Part shown: positions 12,196 to 24,811 of the stretch, piece by piece
Layout: each line of letters starts with the position of its first letter
Numbering within the stretch: the stretch's first letter is position 1
Assembly (NCBI GenBank): GCA_002104985.1
Contig: MCGO01000098.1
Coordinates: 62,001 to 126,000, forward strand
Source of the DNA: Rhizoclosmatium globosum
Taxonomy: Eukaryota > Chytridiomycota > Chytridiomycetes > Chytridiales > Chytriomycetaceae
Direction: 5' to 3'
Length of the DNA stretch: 64,000 nt
Translations under genes and position numbers: made by a program
Notes under the pieces: generated by a model
Database searches by the model: none
What the model was told of the DNA's origin: nothing
What the model saw: the letters and a program-made list of their open reading frames with translations, nothing else

Positions 12196-13529
12196 ATGAG
12201 CGACACTAAATACTTGGACGATAACAGCGACACTTGGTCTGAATTCAGCAGCCTAGATGATGTTCGTTACGACTCCGACTCCGACGACGAAATTTGGCGC
12301 GAGTGCCACAACAGCAGTGATGAAATCACTTTGACTCCAACTAGTCACTACACCGTCCATCTAGTCCAAGAACTGCGTGATCAACATCGAGCACTGAACG
12401 AAATGGAGGAATTGATCATCAAGGAACGCCCAGATGAACTCCTCCAGTGCCCCGCTTGCAACCACGACGGAACGCAAGCTAATAACGATGTCTTTGCTCT
12501 TCAGTGTGGACATGCGATGTGCAAGAGCTTTTGGTCGCACTACATTTGGGTAAAAGTTATCAACGAACAAATCAGCGAGATCAAGTGTCCTTTCTCAGCA
12601 TGCACCCAAACTCTCTCTCCCAACACTGTATCTCTTCTTTCTACTCAGTTTATTGCTGACAAATACGCATCTCTTCAATTTGAAGCATATTCAAAGAATT
12701 CTTTGGCACTAACCGAATGCGCTGCGCCTGATTGCACCAACTTCATCTCTTGGGACAATATTTCAATGCTTCACGACAAGTCATTCATTCCAACCGTCAC
12801 TTGCTCGTGTGATCATAATTTCTGCTTCTCTTGCAAAATCCCGAACCACGAGCCTGCACCGTGTGCTATTGCTTCCTCTTGGATGACAAAGGTTAGAGAA
12901 TATGAGTCTATGGCATGGATTGCGGCCAACACTAAAAGTAAGGTTTTGTTGTGTTGTACTGGGTTGAGATCTAACTGTTGCTCAAAAGAGTGCCCTAAAT
13001 GTTCTGTATCAATTGCTAATGAAAGTGGACAGGTGTCTACAGAATGCCCAAATTGTCGTCACGAATTTTGCTGGAAATGTTTGAAAACCATCGATGAATA
13101 CCACTCGCACTTTTATTTTACTGAATCACAAGCCCCGATGATTCAACACAGTGTGCCCAAGGCAGATTGCCTAGAGGATTTCATTCTCTTTGACACGCCA
13201 CAAAAAATGGAGGTTCCGATTGAAGCAAAGCAGGTTTTACAAGACAGTCACGGAACTTTAAAATGGAGTTATTGTCTCATGTTTCATTTGATCGACAATC
13301 TCGCTCGCGAGAGATTACAGTTTAATCTAGCCCAGCTCGCGCAGAAGTTGACTCGTTGACCAACATGTGGACCATCTCGTTGGGCTGCTTGAACTTAAAC
13401 GTTTCGATTGAACTGTTAGTGCAACAGGTTGCTCAAGTAACAAAGAAAAGGGATATGTTGCTAAAGATGGCGTTGGCGGATTTAAGAGAAGGGCTGTTCG
13501 TGCTGTATGATGAGAATAATGCAGTTTAG
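12196..13529 (+). CDS. RBR (RING-IBR-RING) protein C, catalytic Cys replaced by Gln
   Basis: Best preserved of the RBR trio. It starts MSDTKYLDDNSDTWSEF, with acidic repeats and VHLVQELRDQH. RING1 has CPACNHDGTQANNDV, FALQCGHAMCKSFW and IKCPFSACTQTLS. IBR has LTECAAPDCTNFI, TVTCSCDHNFCFSCKIPNHE and PAPC. An intron of about 50 bases (12938-12987) can be spliced out but also reads through in frame. RING2 is ECPKCSVSIANESG, then QVSTECPNCRHEFCWKC; Gln (codon 13030-13032) occupies the catalytic Cys position. The C-terminal helical domain (LKWSYCLMFHLIDN) reaches an apparent stop at 13357-13359, but one base change restores EVDSLTNMWTIS and continues to 13529, matching RBR-B. Likely a non-catalytic scaffold or regulator (inference). 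Confidence 0.85.
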
Positions 13530-13538
13530 AGATGAAGT

Positions 13539-14475
13539 TTAGTTTTTAGTGCCTGGAATAGTGAAGTTGGTATTAGAAAAAGAAGGTTCATTAGACCGAT
13601 ATAAGTATAATGAAGTGTTCATGAATGAATGTAAAGAATTAATTGTGAATATGAGGTTATTCGTGTGCATTCTGACTATCGCCAAAAAAGTCCTCGACCG
13701 GAGCAGGCAGAAACGTATGCAACACAAAGGAGAGCCACTTTGGCATATCTCCATCTCCGAATTCTTTGATACTCCAACACGATTTTCGTCTGTATCATCT
13801 TCAGCCTCGGGATCCAGTTTCAACCGTTCCTCCTCTTCCTCCTTCAATATTTGAGCACAAGATCAACGCGATGACCAACTGCCTATCTTTGGCTTCTTAT
13901 CCTCCAAAGCCAAGGAAAAAGCGGTCACGGAAGGGAAGATCTTCATCCTGTTCAATCAACTGCCAACTCCCATATCCATGTTTATAAACGCCATACAGGA
14001 GCATAGCATCATCTGTCCAAGTCCATCGATATCCCAATTCCGCGGCAACGGGAATTCAAACTCTGATAAATCCTTCGTGAGCTCTTCAAGGCCATGAGAT
14101 AAATCCTTCATATCATGTATCCTTCCAGTGAGTAGGTCAAGTTCACGAATCGTTGAATGAAAGTGTAGCGTTCACCGTTGAAGCGTTGTTGATTGTGGTG
14201 ATATGGGAGGTTGTAATGACTTGCGTTTAGATAAGGCGGGACTGACGGCATCCACTTCTTGTTGCGCTTTGACAGCGGCTTTGCATGTTTTGAATATTCC
14301 TTTTCCAGCAGCGATAATGGTGGATGGTCTGTTGAATCGAGAGAAGCATCTTTTGCGATTGTTTCGAATCGGAGGTGGGAGAGCCGAAGCGTAGCATCGA
14401 TTGGATTAGCGCATTTGTTTGTTGGTCGGTGAGGGTGATTTGTGTGGACGGTGTTTCGATTGAGGGACGGTGGGC
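13539..14475 (-). pseudogene. CHD1: Orphan CHD1-type SANT/SLIDE fragment
   Basis: Read on the minus strand this resembles the DNA-binding C-terminal region of the CHD1 chromatin remodeller. In order: TQITLTDQQTNALIQSMLRF (start of SANT), NASTVNATLSFNDS, ELDLLTGRIHDMKDL, WTWTDDAMLLYGVYKHGYGS with W and QLIEQDEDLPFRDR (the SLIDE hallmark), then AVGHRVDLVLKY and KEEEEERLKLDPEAEDD. The last blocks resemble the HLGRRVDYLLSFL region of yeast Chd1. At least five frame breaks occur. No chromodomains or Snf2 ATPase are found upstream, where the sequence runs into the katG promoter. It is therefore a truncated relic, or a piece of a gene misjoined in assembly. Bounds are approximate. Confidence 0.62.
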
Positions 14476-15330
14476 GATGCTGTCAAGAGTTGGTTTGAGA
14501 ATTGGTTGGTTGGTACCTCGTTGTATGGCGATGACTCACCCTGTCTTGATGCTTCAGCTCCCATTGAACGGATGGATACTGGTCGTAGAAGTGGTGGGGA
14601 GGCAAGCTAATTGACAACCAGTCGATTTAGTCAGAGAAAAGGAAGGGAAACTAGTCTCTTTAACGGAAACTAATAATCAGAGAGCTTTTTTCACTTCCTC
14701 TGTCTCTCCGCCGAGTGTCCAAATTGTTGTAATTCAACGCCAACTCAATATTCTTCCACAACACAAAGTATGATGACACGTTCAGGCATCAGTCCTCAAT
14801 CTTGAAAAAAACCCCATTCACAGCTCATTGATGTTTATGTGAGGTAAAAGCATATTTGCAGCTTGCCGCTAAAAAGTCTTGGACAAAGTCGTCTTCTAAG
14901 TCATAATCTTCCTCAAATTCGTAAAATCGTGTACTGTTTCTGTGTTGCAGGTTCACTTGACCTCGCAGATACAGGATTCTGGAATGGGTTTGAACAATCA
15001 ACTGGTCCCATTTTCATGGTCCAGCCCCATGAAGCAATGACACCATTGGAATGATTATATTGCCGAAAACTATATTGCGGAAGTAAACAAACGAATAGGA
15101 TGAGTGATTCCGGTTTGAGCCGGATCGGAAACCAACCCCGGCGAACCTTGCCCTCCGTTTCAAGCTCAACTTCTCTTCAAATCAACCAAAATTCGAAATT
15201 TCTAGTGACGTGTCCAGTCGTGAAAGAAGCCTCATGAAAGCATTGTTCCAGAATTTCAAATCAATTCAGAAGTAGAAAAGAAATTGAGGAGAGGCTTTCA
15301 CAAAGTCTCCCATAAACAACCTCCAAAAAA
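14476..15330. other. Intergenic region before katG
   Basis: No supported gene. Short readings (for example at 14863-15054) lack conserved features. The right end should hold the katG promoter and 5' UTR; a purine-rich stretch lies at 15265-15330. The left end borders the CHD1-like relic, and its missing upstream domains are not here. Confidence 0.5.
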
Positions 15331-17899
<2,569 letters not shown>

Positions 17900-18135
17900 G
17901 TTCTCGTTCTCGATCGTTTGAATTTCATTTACAGTACTAATAAAAAACAGTCTTAAAATATGTTTCACAACTATAATATTTGAAGTAAATTAGACGCATT
18001 CAAATCGAAAGAATTCGAACGAACTTTCTGTTGCAACCAAGCAGGCGTGGCCAAGCACAACCCTCGTTTTCCCACCAAAGTTCAAGTCAAAACACGATCG
18101 AGGATGGGCAAAAAACGAGAGTGAAAAAAGAGCCA

Positions 18136-19376
18136 ATGATTCCACCACGTTGTCCAGAACACGATCGCGAAGACACAAAGCACCCGCTTCTTCCAACCAC
18201 CACCACACCACCAAGTGCTCCTAGTGCGCACTCAAGAATACCCCTTACGAGGCCTCATCCGAAGAACCGTCTTCATCCTCTCTCTCTTCCTCGGCCTCTT
18301 CTTCACTCTCAAACTTCTGCTGGGCCCACACTCAAACGAACCACCCGTCTGGCACGCACCCCCCCGTTCAACAACGACTCACCCTCTCTCTTCTCCGCAA
18401 ATGAACGCGTCGGAAACCACTCCTTCCTCGCTGCCGACTTCTCTGCCGTCAAGATCCTTGTTCCGGAACGGACTCGCTCAGGTCGCCGTTGTTCGTGTGC
18501 CAAAGAGGAACTTGATGGCCTCTGTGTACTACGATATCAAGAGCGGGGGTATGATTCCTGGCGCGCTTGATCGGTGTGACGTTACAGCTGTGGTGAAGCA
18601 GCTTCCCGGGTCTGAGCGATGGAACTTACGGTGAAGGTTACGTTCCCAGATGACTTGCCGCCAAGAATGACGAATCTGCAGACTTTGATGCGTGTGAGTT
18701 GCCGCAGGATGAGTTGTATTCTTTGTGGTTTCTGGTGACGCTTTGTTGTGGATTATGCTGGTCCGAATGTTCGGTCTTTGTTTAATGTTATGGGACGGCT
18801 TGGTAAGTTGTCCGTGTATGAGCCTGTGGATGCGTTGGAGGTTATGGTCAAGATGCAGCAAGGGTCCATGATGTTTGGTGCGGATGTTTCGGCAATGAAG
18901 GTGGACTTGTACACTGGCGTTGGTGACATTGAAGTGATGGACACAATGAAAGTCAATGAGATGGGCATGTTCCACACAACTGGGGACACATAAGATGGAA
19001 CGCTTGACTGGGTTGTTTGAGACCATGAAGATGAGTGCAAAGTGGGGATCTATTGAGATTATGGACATGATGTTGGACCCCATCTTCGCTGAGCCTTCCA
19101 TTGAGATGTCGACGTCGGCTATTGGTTCCATGTACGGAAACATCAAGGTTTCTGTTACTGGTAAGAGTTTTATTTACCGTCTGTCCTTACTTCTCTTACA
19201 TTTGCGACTTCAGGATTCCGCGGAATGTACCACGCCACCTCTTGGATGAATATGGTCAAGGTGATTGGTTCAGCTGTAAACCAAGAAATGCCAGGCATGA
19301 TTGGAATGGACCCAACTGCGTGGGTCAATTCAATGCCACTGCCAGCCTTGGAGCCATCAACTTGTCTTTTGCCTGA
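18136..19376 (+). CDS. Single-pass membrane protein with Met-rich beta-repeat domain
   Basis: A cytosolic N-terminus (MIPPRCPEHDREDTKHPLLP) leads, after one frame change, to LRGLIRRTVFILSLFLGLFF, a single signal-anchor helix. The remaining 300 or so residues are lumenal or external and contain repeating short strands of the type G-x-I-x-V (TGVGDIEVMD, WGSIEIMD, YGNIKVSV), reminiscent of DUF4097-like beta-solenoids (tentative). The domain is very methionine-rich between 18840 and 19330. An intron starts at GTAAGA near 19162 and ends before FRGMYHATSW. Frame breaks occur near 18420, 18630, 18740, 18990 and 19320. The stop is placed at 19374-19376, after FNATASLGAINLSFA. Function unknown. Confidence 0.6.
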
Positions 19377-19597
19377 TGTTGCCGGACTCTCGTCACTCTT
19401 TTCTCTCTGTATAGTTTTTAGTTGTCATTTGAAGTGCGAATATATTCTTTACCCTGACTTTGTCACCCCCATACACCAAACTAAGTCAAATCAAACTGCC
19501 AATAAATGTATTCACAAACAACAGGCTACAATAGATGAATAAATAGGTTTCCACAAAAACTGAAGATGTCAAACGTCAACTCCGCGATCCAACAAAG

Positions 19598-20409
19598 TCA
19601 ACCTCCGCAATGCTTCCTCCCTCCGCTTCTTTCACGTTGCTTGAACGTCAAAAAGACGCCTGCCGATACTAAACTCACTGCCAAACTGTACCCAATCCAA
19701 CCATACCAGCTTTCATCCCACTGCTTGGTGAAGTATCATCCGCCTGTCCCGCCGAAAATCCCGTGTTATTGTTGGAGCCGTCGGCGATTGTGGAGGTAAC
19801 TGTCAAATTCGAGAGATCCGTAGCGAAGCTTGCTGTTGTAACTGGTTGAGTATTCAAGGGTCAAAAGTGTTGGTGTGGAATCAGGTTGCATTTGCGTGAT
19901 GTGGGGTCAATATTACCGACAGCATTTCCAATGAATGGGTAGCTTGAGAATCAACGGTAGCAGGCACGGAAGGAGGTATGGGATCCACAAAGGCGACACG
20001 ACATTGGCGGCAGTGGAAACAACATCTCCAGACGCGGGTGCATATAAACCAGGCGATTGCAACGACATTAACAAATGCGCCTCAGAATTCCATCCACAAT
20101 TCGGATTCTCTTCAGGGCACACGGAAAACAAGGCTGCAATCGCGTATATATTCGATATGGATACAGGAGGAGCAGTTGACGAGCAGGAGACAAGGACACA
20201 TGGTGGCACGGCTGTTTGAAAGTCCGACGGGCAAGTTGTGGTTGTTTGGCTTACGCTTCCGACCGCGTTACAGATATGGCCGAGTGCGTTGTCGAAGGAG
20301 GCGCGGATTGTTGTTGATGTTTGGGGAGGAGAGATAGGTATGTTGAGTCGATTGCGAGTGTGAGCGTGAGGAGACCTGTTGGATCTTGGGCGCCTGTCAA
20401 ACTAGCCAT
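19598..20409 (-). CDS. Membrane-family member D, ectodomain without long tail
   Basis: Start at 20409 (MASLTGAQDPTGLLTLTLAI) matches the N-terminal pattern of members A-C. The cysteine pattern is shared (HICNAVGSVSQTTTTCPSDF, VPPCVLVSCSSTAP, VCPEENPNCG). After a Ser/Pro/Thr stretch one frame change leads to the membrane segment SWYGWIGYSLAVSLVSAGVF and a short basic tail ending HCGG. Unlike A, B and E it has no NxAFN or YPGYYD motifs. Frame breaks lie near 20315, 19900 and 19715. Just upstream on the same strand lies member E, which has a tail but no Cys-rich ectodomain. Confidence 0.6.
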
Positions 20410-20553
20410 TTGTTTTATGAATTTGTTTTTTTTGACAGTTCAACGGGAAAGTGAACACAAGTTGTCAAAAATCTAATATATGTATTCTTTTACTGAACCA
20501 CTTTACATGAAGTACAAGTCTAATATCCGCTATAACGCGAGTTCGCAACGTAT

Positions 20554-21420
20554 CTACTGACGCTGAGCAGCGGCAGCTTGTTGAGCCAATTGTTCTTGGG
20601 TAAAGTAGTGGTATTGACCTTGTTCATCGTAGTAACCTGGGTACTGAGTTTGAGTACCTGGCTGTTGAGCGGCATATTGGGACGAGTAAGCGGCAGCGTT
20701 AGGGTCGACGTAAATTGGTTGACCGTTGCATCGACATTGTTGGCGTAGTAGTGGTACTGGCCGTTTTCATCGTAGTAACCTGGGTATTGCTGGGTGGCGA
20801 CTGGTTGCTGTTGTTGTTGTTGAGTGTAGACAGCGGCAGTGGCAACAGAGGGGGCATAAGCAATTGAAGCGGCATCGGCAGCAGCACTGGCAGGGTGAAC
20901 ACGGGACGAAGTAGGAGCATTCTGCAACAAGTTGAGGTCGACAGGGGAGCACTGTTGAATGCGGGATTCTTTCCATCTGTCTTTGGAACGAGGGGAACCG
21001 GAGCCGGCTGGTTCCAGTCGAGGCCATTTGCGGCATCTCTGCGCTGCTTTCTCGTGCGCGACTGGAACCAGAAGTAGAAGACGGCGCCGAGGGCGAGCAG
21101 CGCAACGCCGCCGCCAACCGCTCCTCCAATCACAGCGCCAGAGGGTCCGTCGCTGCTGCTGCCACCGCCGCCGCTTGACGCCGAAGTAGAAACTGTTGAT
21201 GCCGCAGATGCAGTTCCCGCCGCTGTCGTGCGGGGACGATGATTGCCGCCGTGGTCGTTGTCTTTACATCGGCCGCCGTGGTTGTTGTTGCGGCTGCAGT
21301 CGTCGTAGTCACCGCAGTAGTCGTCTTCACCGCTGCAGTCGTTGTAATCACTGGCGCTGCCGTCGTCGTAACTGTAGTGGTTTTGGCTGCCATCACGAAT
21401 TGGTTGGAAAAATTTACCAA
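20554..21420 (-). CDS. Membrane-family member E, Thr-rich stalk and double YPGYYD tail
   Basis: Start at 21420 or at the inner Met at 21393 (MAAKTTTVTTTAAPVITTTA). The N-terminal part is nearly all Thr/Ala, without the Cys-rich domain of A-D. One frame change near 21240 leads to SASSGGGGSSSDGPSGAVIG, the Gly/Ala-rich helix GAVGGGVALLALGAVFYFWF, the border RTRKQRRDAANG, and NPAFNSAPVDLNLLQNAP (after one base). The tail has QYPGYYDENGQYHYYANN and, after another frame change, QYPGYYDEQGQYHYFTQEQL, ending AAAAQRQ at 20554. The second copy is the same as that of member B over 16 or more residues. A signal peptide is not evident. Confidence 0.7.
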
Positions 21421-21833
21421 TTACCAACGTCTCTTATTTGTTGATCTCTGTTGTTTCTTTGTATTAACGTAATCAATACTAGAGTTATTCTCATATCTCA
21501 GTGTCATAAGCGTCTGATCGTCTTTCGAGTCGAATTCGTGGCTATGGTGTTTATTTCTGGTGTGAGTCCACGCTTGAGTCATTTTTCTCATTCAACGCCT
21601 TTCTAAAACTTCTTGTTATAAATCCTTTGGGACCACATTGCCTAAAGGTCCGTAAATTACCGCCCAGGACGATGAACTACCATGCAGTATAGAAGTCGAC
21701 ACTAAATTGGCCGAGAGAAGAGAATAATCATATATAAGTGCGCTAACTGGGAATCGGTGGCATTTTCCCCACAACACCATGTTTTTTGGCAAGGCCCTCC
21801 CTCCCAATTTTCAATCACACCAAAAACGTAAAA
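21421..21833. other. Intergenic region upstream of member E
   Basis: No coding signal recognised. It should contain the member E promoter on the minus strand. Short readings here lack conserved features. Confidence 0.5.
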
Positions 21834-22239
21834 ATGACCCCTCCCACCCTACTCTCCCTCCATCCGCATCATCAGCATCCATCACATTGGTCTATAACTT
21901 CATGTGGAGGACTACAAGTAGTATTGACATCAGTATGGCAGAGTTCCACAATCCTATCGCGCTCTGATGGCGTCTGATGGATTGCAGTTCTCAGATGCCC
22001 CTCTCGTTTGACAACATTGACCTTTGGAGACGTTTGGATCCGAAGGGCTGGAGTGTCCAAACTGATCAATCAATCAGTTGGCGCTCTGCTTTTTCAAAAT
22101 CGCGACTTCTGGACTGGCTATTTTTGGGTATGGAGCCTTGTTCGGTTGTCTCGTGTTTCTCATCGCTCTCTCGTTGCTTATAACGGGAGACACCGATGCT
22201 GAAAAAGTAGCTTGGATACTTGGGTCAATGAATCGATAG
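21834..22239 (+). CDS. Possible small membrane protein
   Basis: Tentative. Pieces in overlapping frames can be chained from the ATG at 21834 (MTPPTLLSLHPHHQHPSHWS) through LTTLTFGDVWIRRAGVSKLI and, after one base change, KIATSGLAIFGYGALFGCLV with FLIALSLLITG, a clear hydrophobic helix, ending DTDAEKVAWILGSMNR before a stop at 22237-22239. Frames change near 21966 and 22100. I do not recognise it. It could be one small tail-anchored-like protein or a chance chain; the helix is the only strong signal. Confidence 0.35.
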
Positions 22240-22490
22240 TTCATTGGTGTGAAGTGGTTGATGTTTGTTGGGCCTGGCACTTTGTGTGTGGTTCTGACTG
22301 ATGATTCAACTCTTCCACCAACTGATTAACTGTCTGATCGTTACCCACTATCCTTGCCAGCCTTTCGCTTCTCGAATCTCTATAGTTCTGTGCTGTTGAA
22401 AGAAAATACAATCATGCTGCCTTCACACTATGCACCTCATTCATACCAACATGAATGCTAACCCAAAATTAATCTGCAGTTTAATCTAAA

Positions 22491-23183
22491 ATGGTTCGCG
22501 TCTCCGTCCTCAACGACTGTCTCAAGTCTATTGTCAACGCCGAGAAGATGGGCAAGCGTCAGGTTATGATCCGTCCATCCTCCAAGGTTATCGTCAAGTT
22601 CCTCTCTGTCATGCAGAAGCACGGTGAGTTTTCTGCGGAACACCCTCATTTGCACTTCTCCCTCGTACCATGTTCCCCTTTTCCTCGAAGTTATAACTAG
22701 ACTCTGTCGGACGTTCGCGTCGCTTATTGAGTCGACAAGCGTTTTTTAAGGCTTCGAAAGATTAAATCGGAGATGAGATTACAGCCCAGATTCTGATAAC
22801 CTACGGGGTTTGGGTTTTACTCTCTTCTACATACCCGCCAGTTCTCTCCCGCTTTCTCCCTCTCATCTGTGTTCTTCACATCCGTTCCCTTAATTCCTCA
22901 TTTCTAAACTCTCTTCCCTCCAGGTTACATTGGCGAGTTCGAGATCATCGACGACCACCGTTCCGGAAAGATTGTCGTCCAGCTCATTGGTCGTATCAAC
23001 AAGTGTGGTGTCATCTCCCCACGTTTCAACGTCAAGCAAGACGATGTTGAGAACTGGGTCAACTACTTGTTGCCATCCCGTCAGTTCGGTTTCATTGTCA
23101 TGACCACCTCTGCTGGTATCATGGACCACGAGGAGGCTCGTCGTAAGAAGACTGGTGGAAAGATCCTTGGTTTCTTCTACTAA
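22491..23183 (+). CDS. RPS22: 40S ribosomal protein uS8 (RPS22/RPS15A)
   Basis: Small-subunit ribosomal protein binding 18S rRNA. Exon 1 gives [20 protein letters not shown] and ends at KH; exon 2 starts [20 protein letters not shown] and ends [12 protein letters not shown]. The total of 130 residues is the usual eukaryotic length and the frame is intact. The single intron (22624-22923, phase 1) is 300 bases, far longer than the 45-60 bases typical here. The C-terminal [18 protein letters not shown] block is diagnostic. Confidence 0.98.
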
Positions 23184-23331
23184 GCGATTTCGCCACACCC
23201 CTTACGTCGTTTATTGGGAATTGTCATGTCTCAGCGCATAGGTTAAAATAAATCGGTAGTTCACTACTTCAGCATCTGTATAAAACATTGTGTGCCTTTC
23301 TACTTTTCGTACACAGATTTTTTTGCTTGGA

Positions 23332-24753
23332 ATGCATTCGACTTGTTTCTCGCTTGACACGTCTTCAGCATGCACAGACTTGCATATGCAGAGTGAGTAC
23401 ATTACATCTAGTGCGAGAGTGTGAATGCTGACCTGATGCCAATCTTGACAGGTGTATTGACATCTCCCCGGTTTCCAAACCTCGCCGCTTTCGACTCTTT
23501 CATTCGCGACTCTTCAGATAACTCAACACGCTTCACAAACACGGTCCAAGACACCTACGAATGCCCAGGATTCGCTGGCCACAATATTCGATTCCACCAG
23601 TCACTTCTCTGCCACTTCTTTGTCAGCTACTCCATCCCTCACTGCCCCGCTTCCAAGATTCCTTACAAACCCCTCTGTCAAAGCTCGTGTCTCAGTCACA
23701 TTGATTCCGTCGTTTCGCTCTTCAAAGATCCTCTCATCTGTACACAAACACCCTCTGCATCATCCAACCGCGCCCGAATCCTCTTTGCAAGTTCAACGAC
23801 AAGCAACAACTATCCAACACAGATTTATTGTACGACGCATGTCTTACAACCTTGTCATCCAACGACGCGTCCAAATGCGTTCTTGGAACCGCTTGGGACC
23901 TCAAACACGCTGGATTCTTGGAGTCCACTGATGCGATACGGTTTTGTAATGACACTGCGAGATTAGACCCCACGGACGTCATGTTGTGTAAAGATCTGAG
24001 TTCTGACGATGTTGCTCCTGTTCATCATCCACTCGATAACCTAACGCGGGACCAAAAACTCGCGCTTATTCGTCCAGCTCGGGACTTGCCATGGATCGTG
24101 TCGGTATTGTGTGGGGTGTGATGGTGCTGGGCAGTTTAGTTTGGATTGGATTGGTAAAGTGTAAGAACTGGGAATCGGAGGCGACAATTGCCGTGCAACC
24201 CATTGCTGGGGTAGTTGTTGAAAAGTTTCCGAAGGGTGATGGTATTCAGCGTGTTGGAACGATTGCAAAAGGACGCGCAACATTGAGACGGCAGAATACA
24301 ATGGCGAAGCAAAGCAATTCGAGAAAAAGTATTTTCGATAGTGTTTTTGGGGTTGTTGGATGGAAAGGGAAAGTTGGGAATATGGGGCGTGGTTTGGAAG
24401 AGGTTGATAAGAATGAGGAGCGGTACGATTATGGCGCACCTGTGATGGAAATTGAGGAAATCAGCGAGTTTGATGATGGTGAGGGAGATTTTAATGATGA
24501 GATGGACTTGTTTCAGAGAATGCAAGTCCTTGCGCCGTACTTTCCTGAGAAATCTGATGAGCTTTCGCTTGTTGTGGGTGAAATCGTCATTATTCTTGAA
24601 ACTTTTGATGATGGTTGGGTATCTGCGAGAAAGGAATCCAATGGTTGTGTAGGCATTGCTCCGCTTCCCTGTTTGGGTTCTCTTGCGAACTCAAAATTCA
24701 TGAGCTTGTACTCAGGGTTCACAACTTCTCCGCACATCTCTTCAATTCGTTGA
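23332..24753 (+). CDS. Single-pass membrane protein with Cys-rich (Fz-like) ectodomain and C-terminal SH3
   Basis: Exon 1 (ATG at 23332, MHSTCFSLDTSSACTDLHMQ) joins over an intron (GTGAGT near 23391 to AG at 23451) to VLTSPRFPNLAAFDSF. The ectodomain has spaced cysteines (YECPGFAGHNI, HQSLLCHFFVSYS, CPASKIPYKPLCQSSCLSHI, DPLIC) like the Frizzled cysteine-rich domain, also known in fungal Mid1-type proteins. After a second Cys group (LYDACLTTL, SKCVLGTAW, IRFCNDTA) comes a membrane helix (PWIVSVLCG and MVLGSLVWIGLVKC) and a cytoplasmic part ending in SH3: RMQVLAPYFPEKSDELSLVV, ILETFDDGWVSAR, CVGIAPLPCLG. Frame breaks lie near 23810 and 24115. The true N-terminus and signal peptide are not settled. 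Single TM plus SH3 recalls yeast Fus1 (analogy only). Confidence 0.68.
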
Positions 24754-24811
24754 TACATGTTTTTACTTTTCTTTAACTATTGCTTAAATGTATGGAATAC
24801 AATCTACTCCT

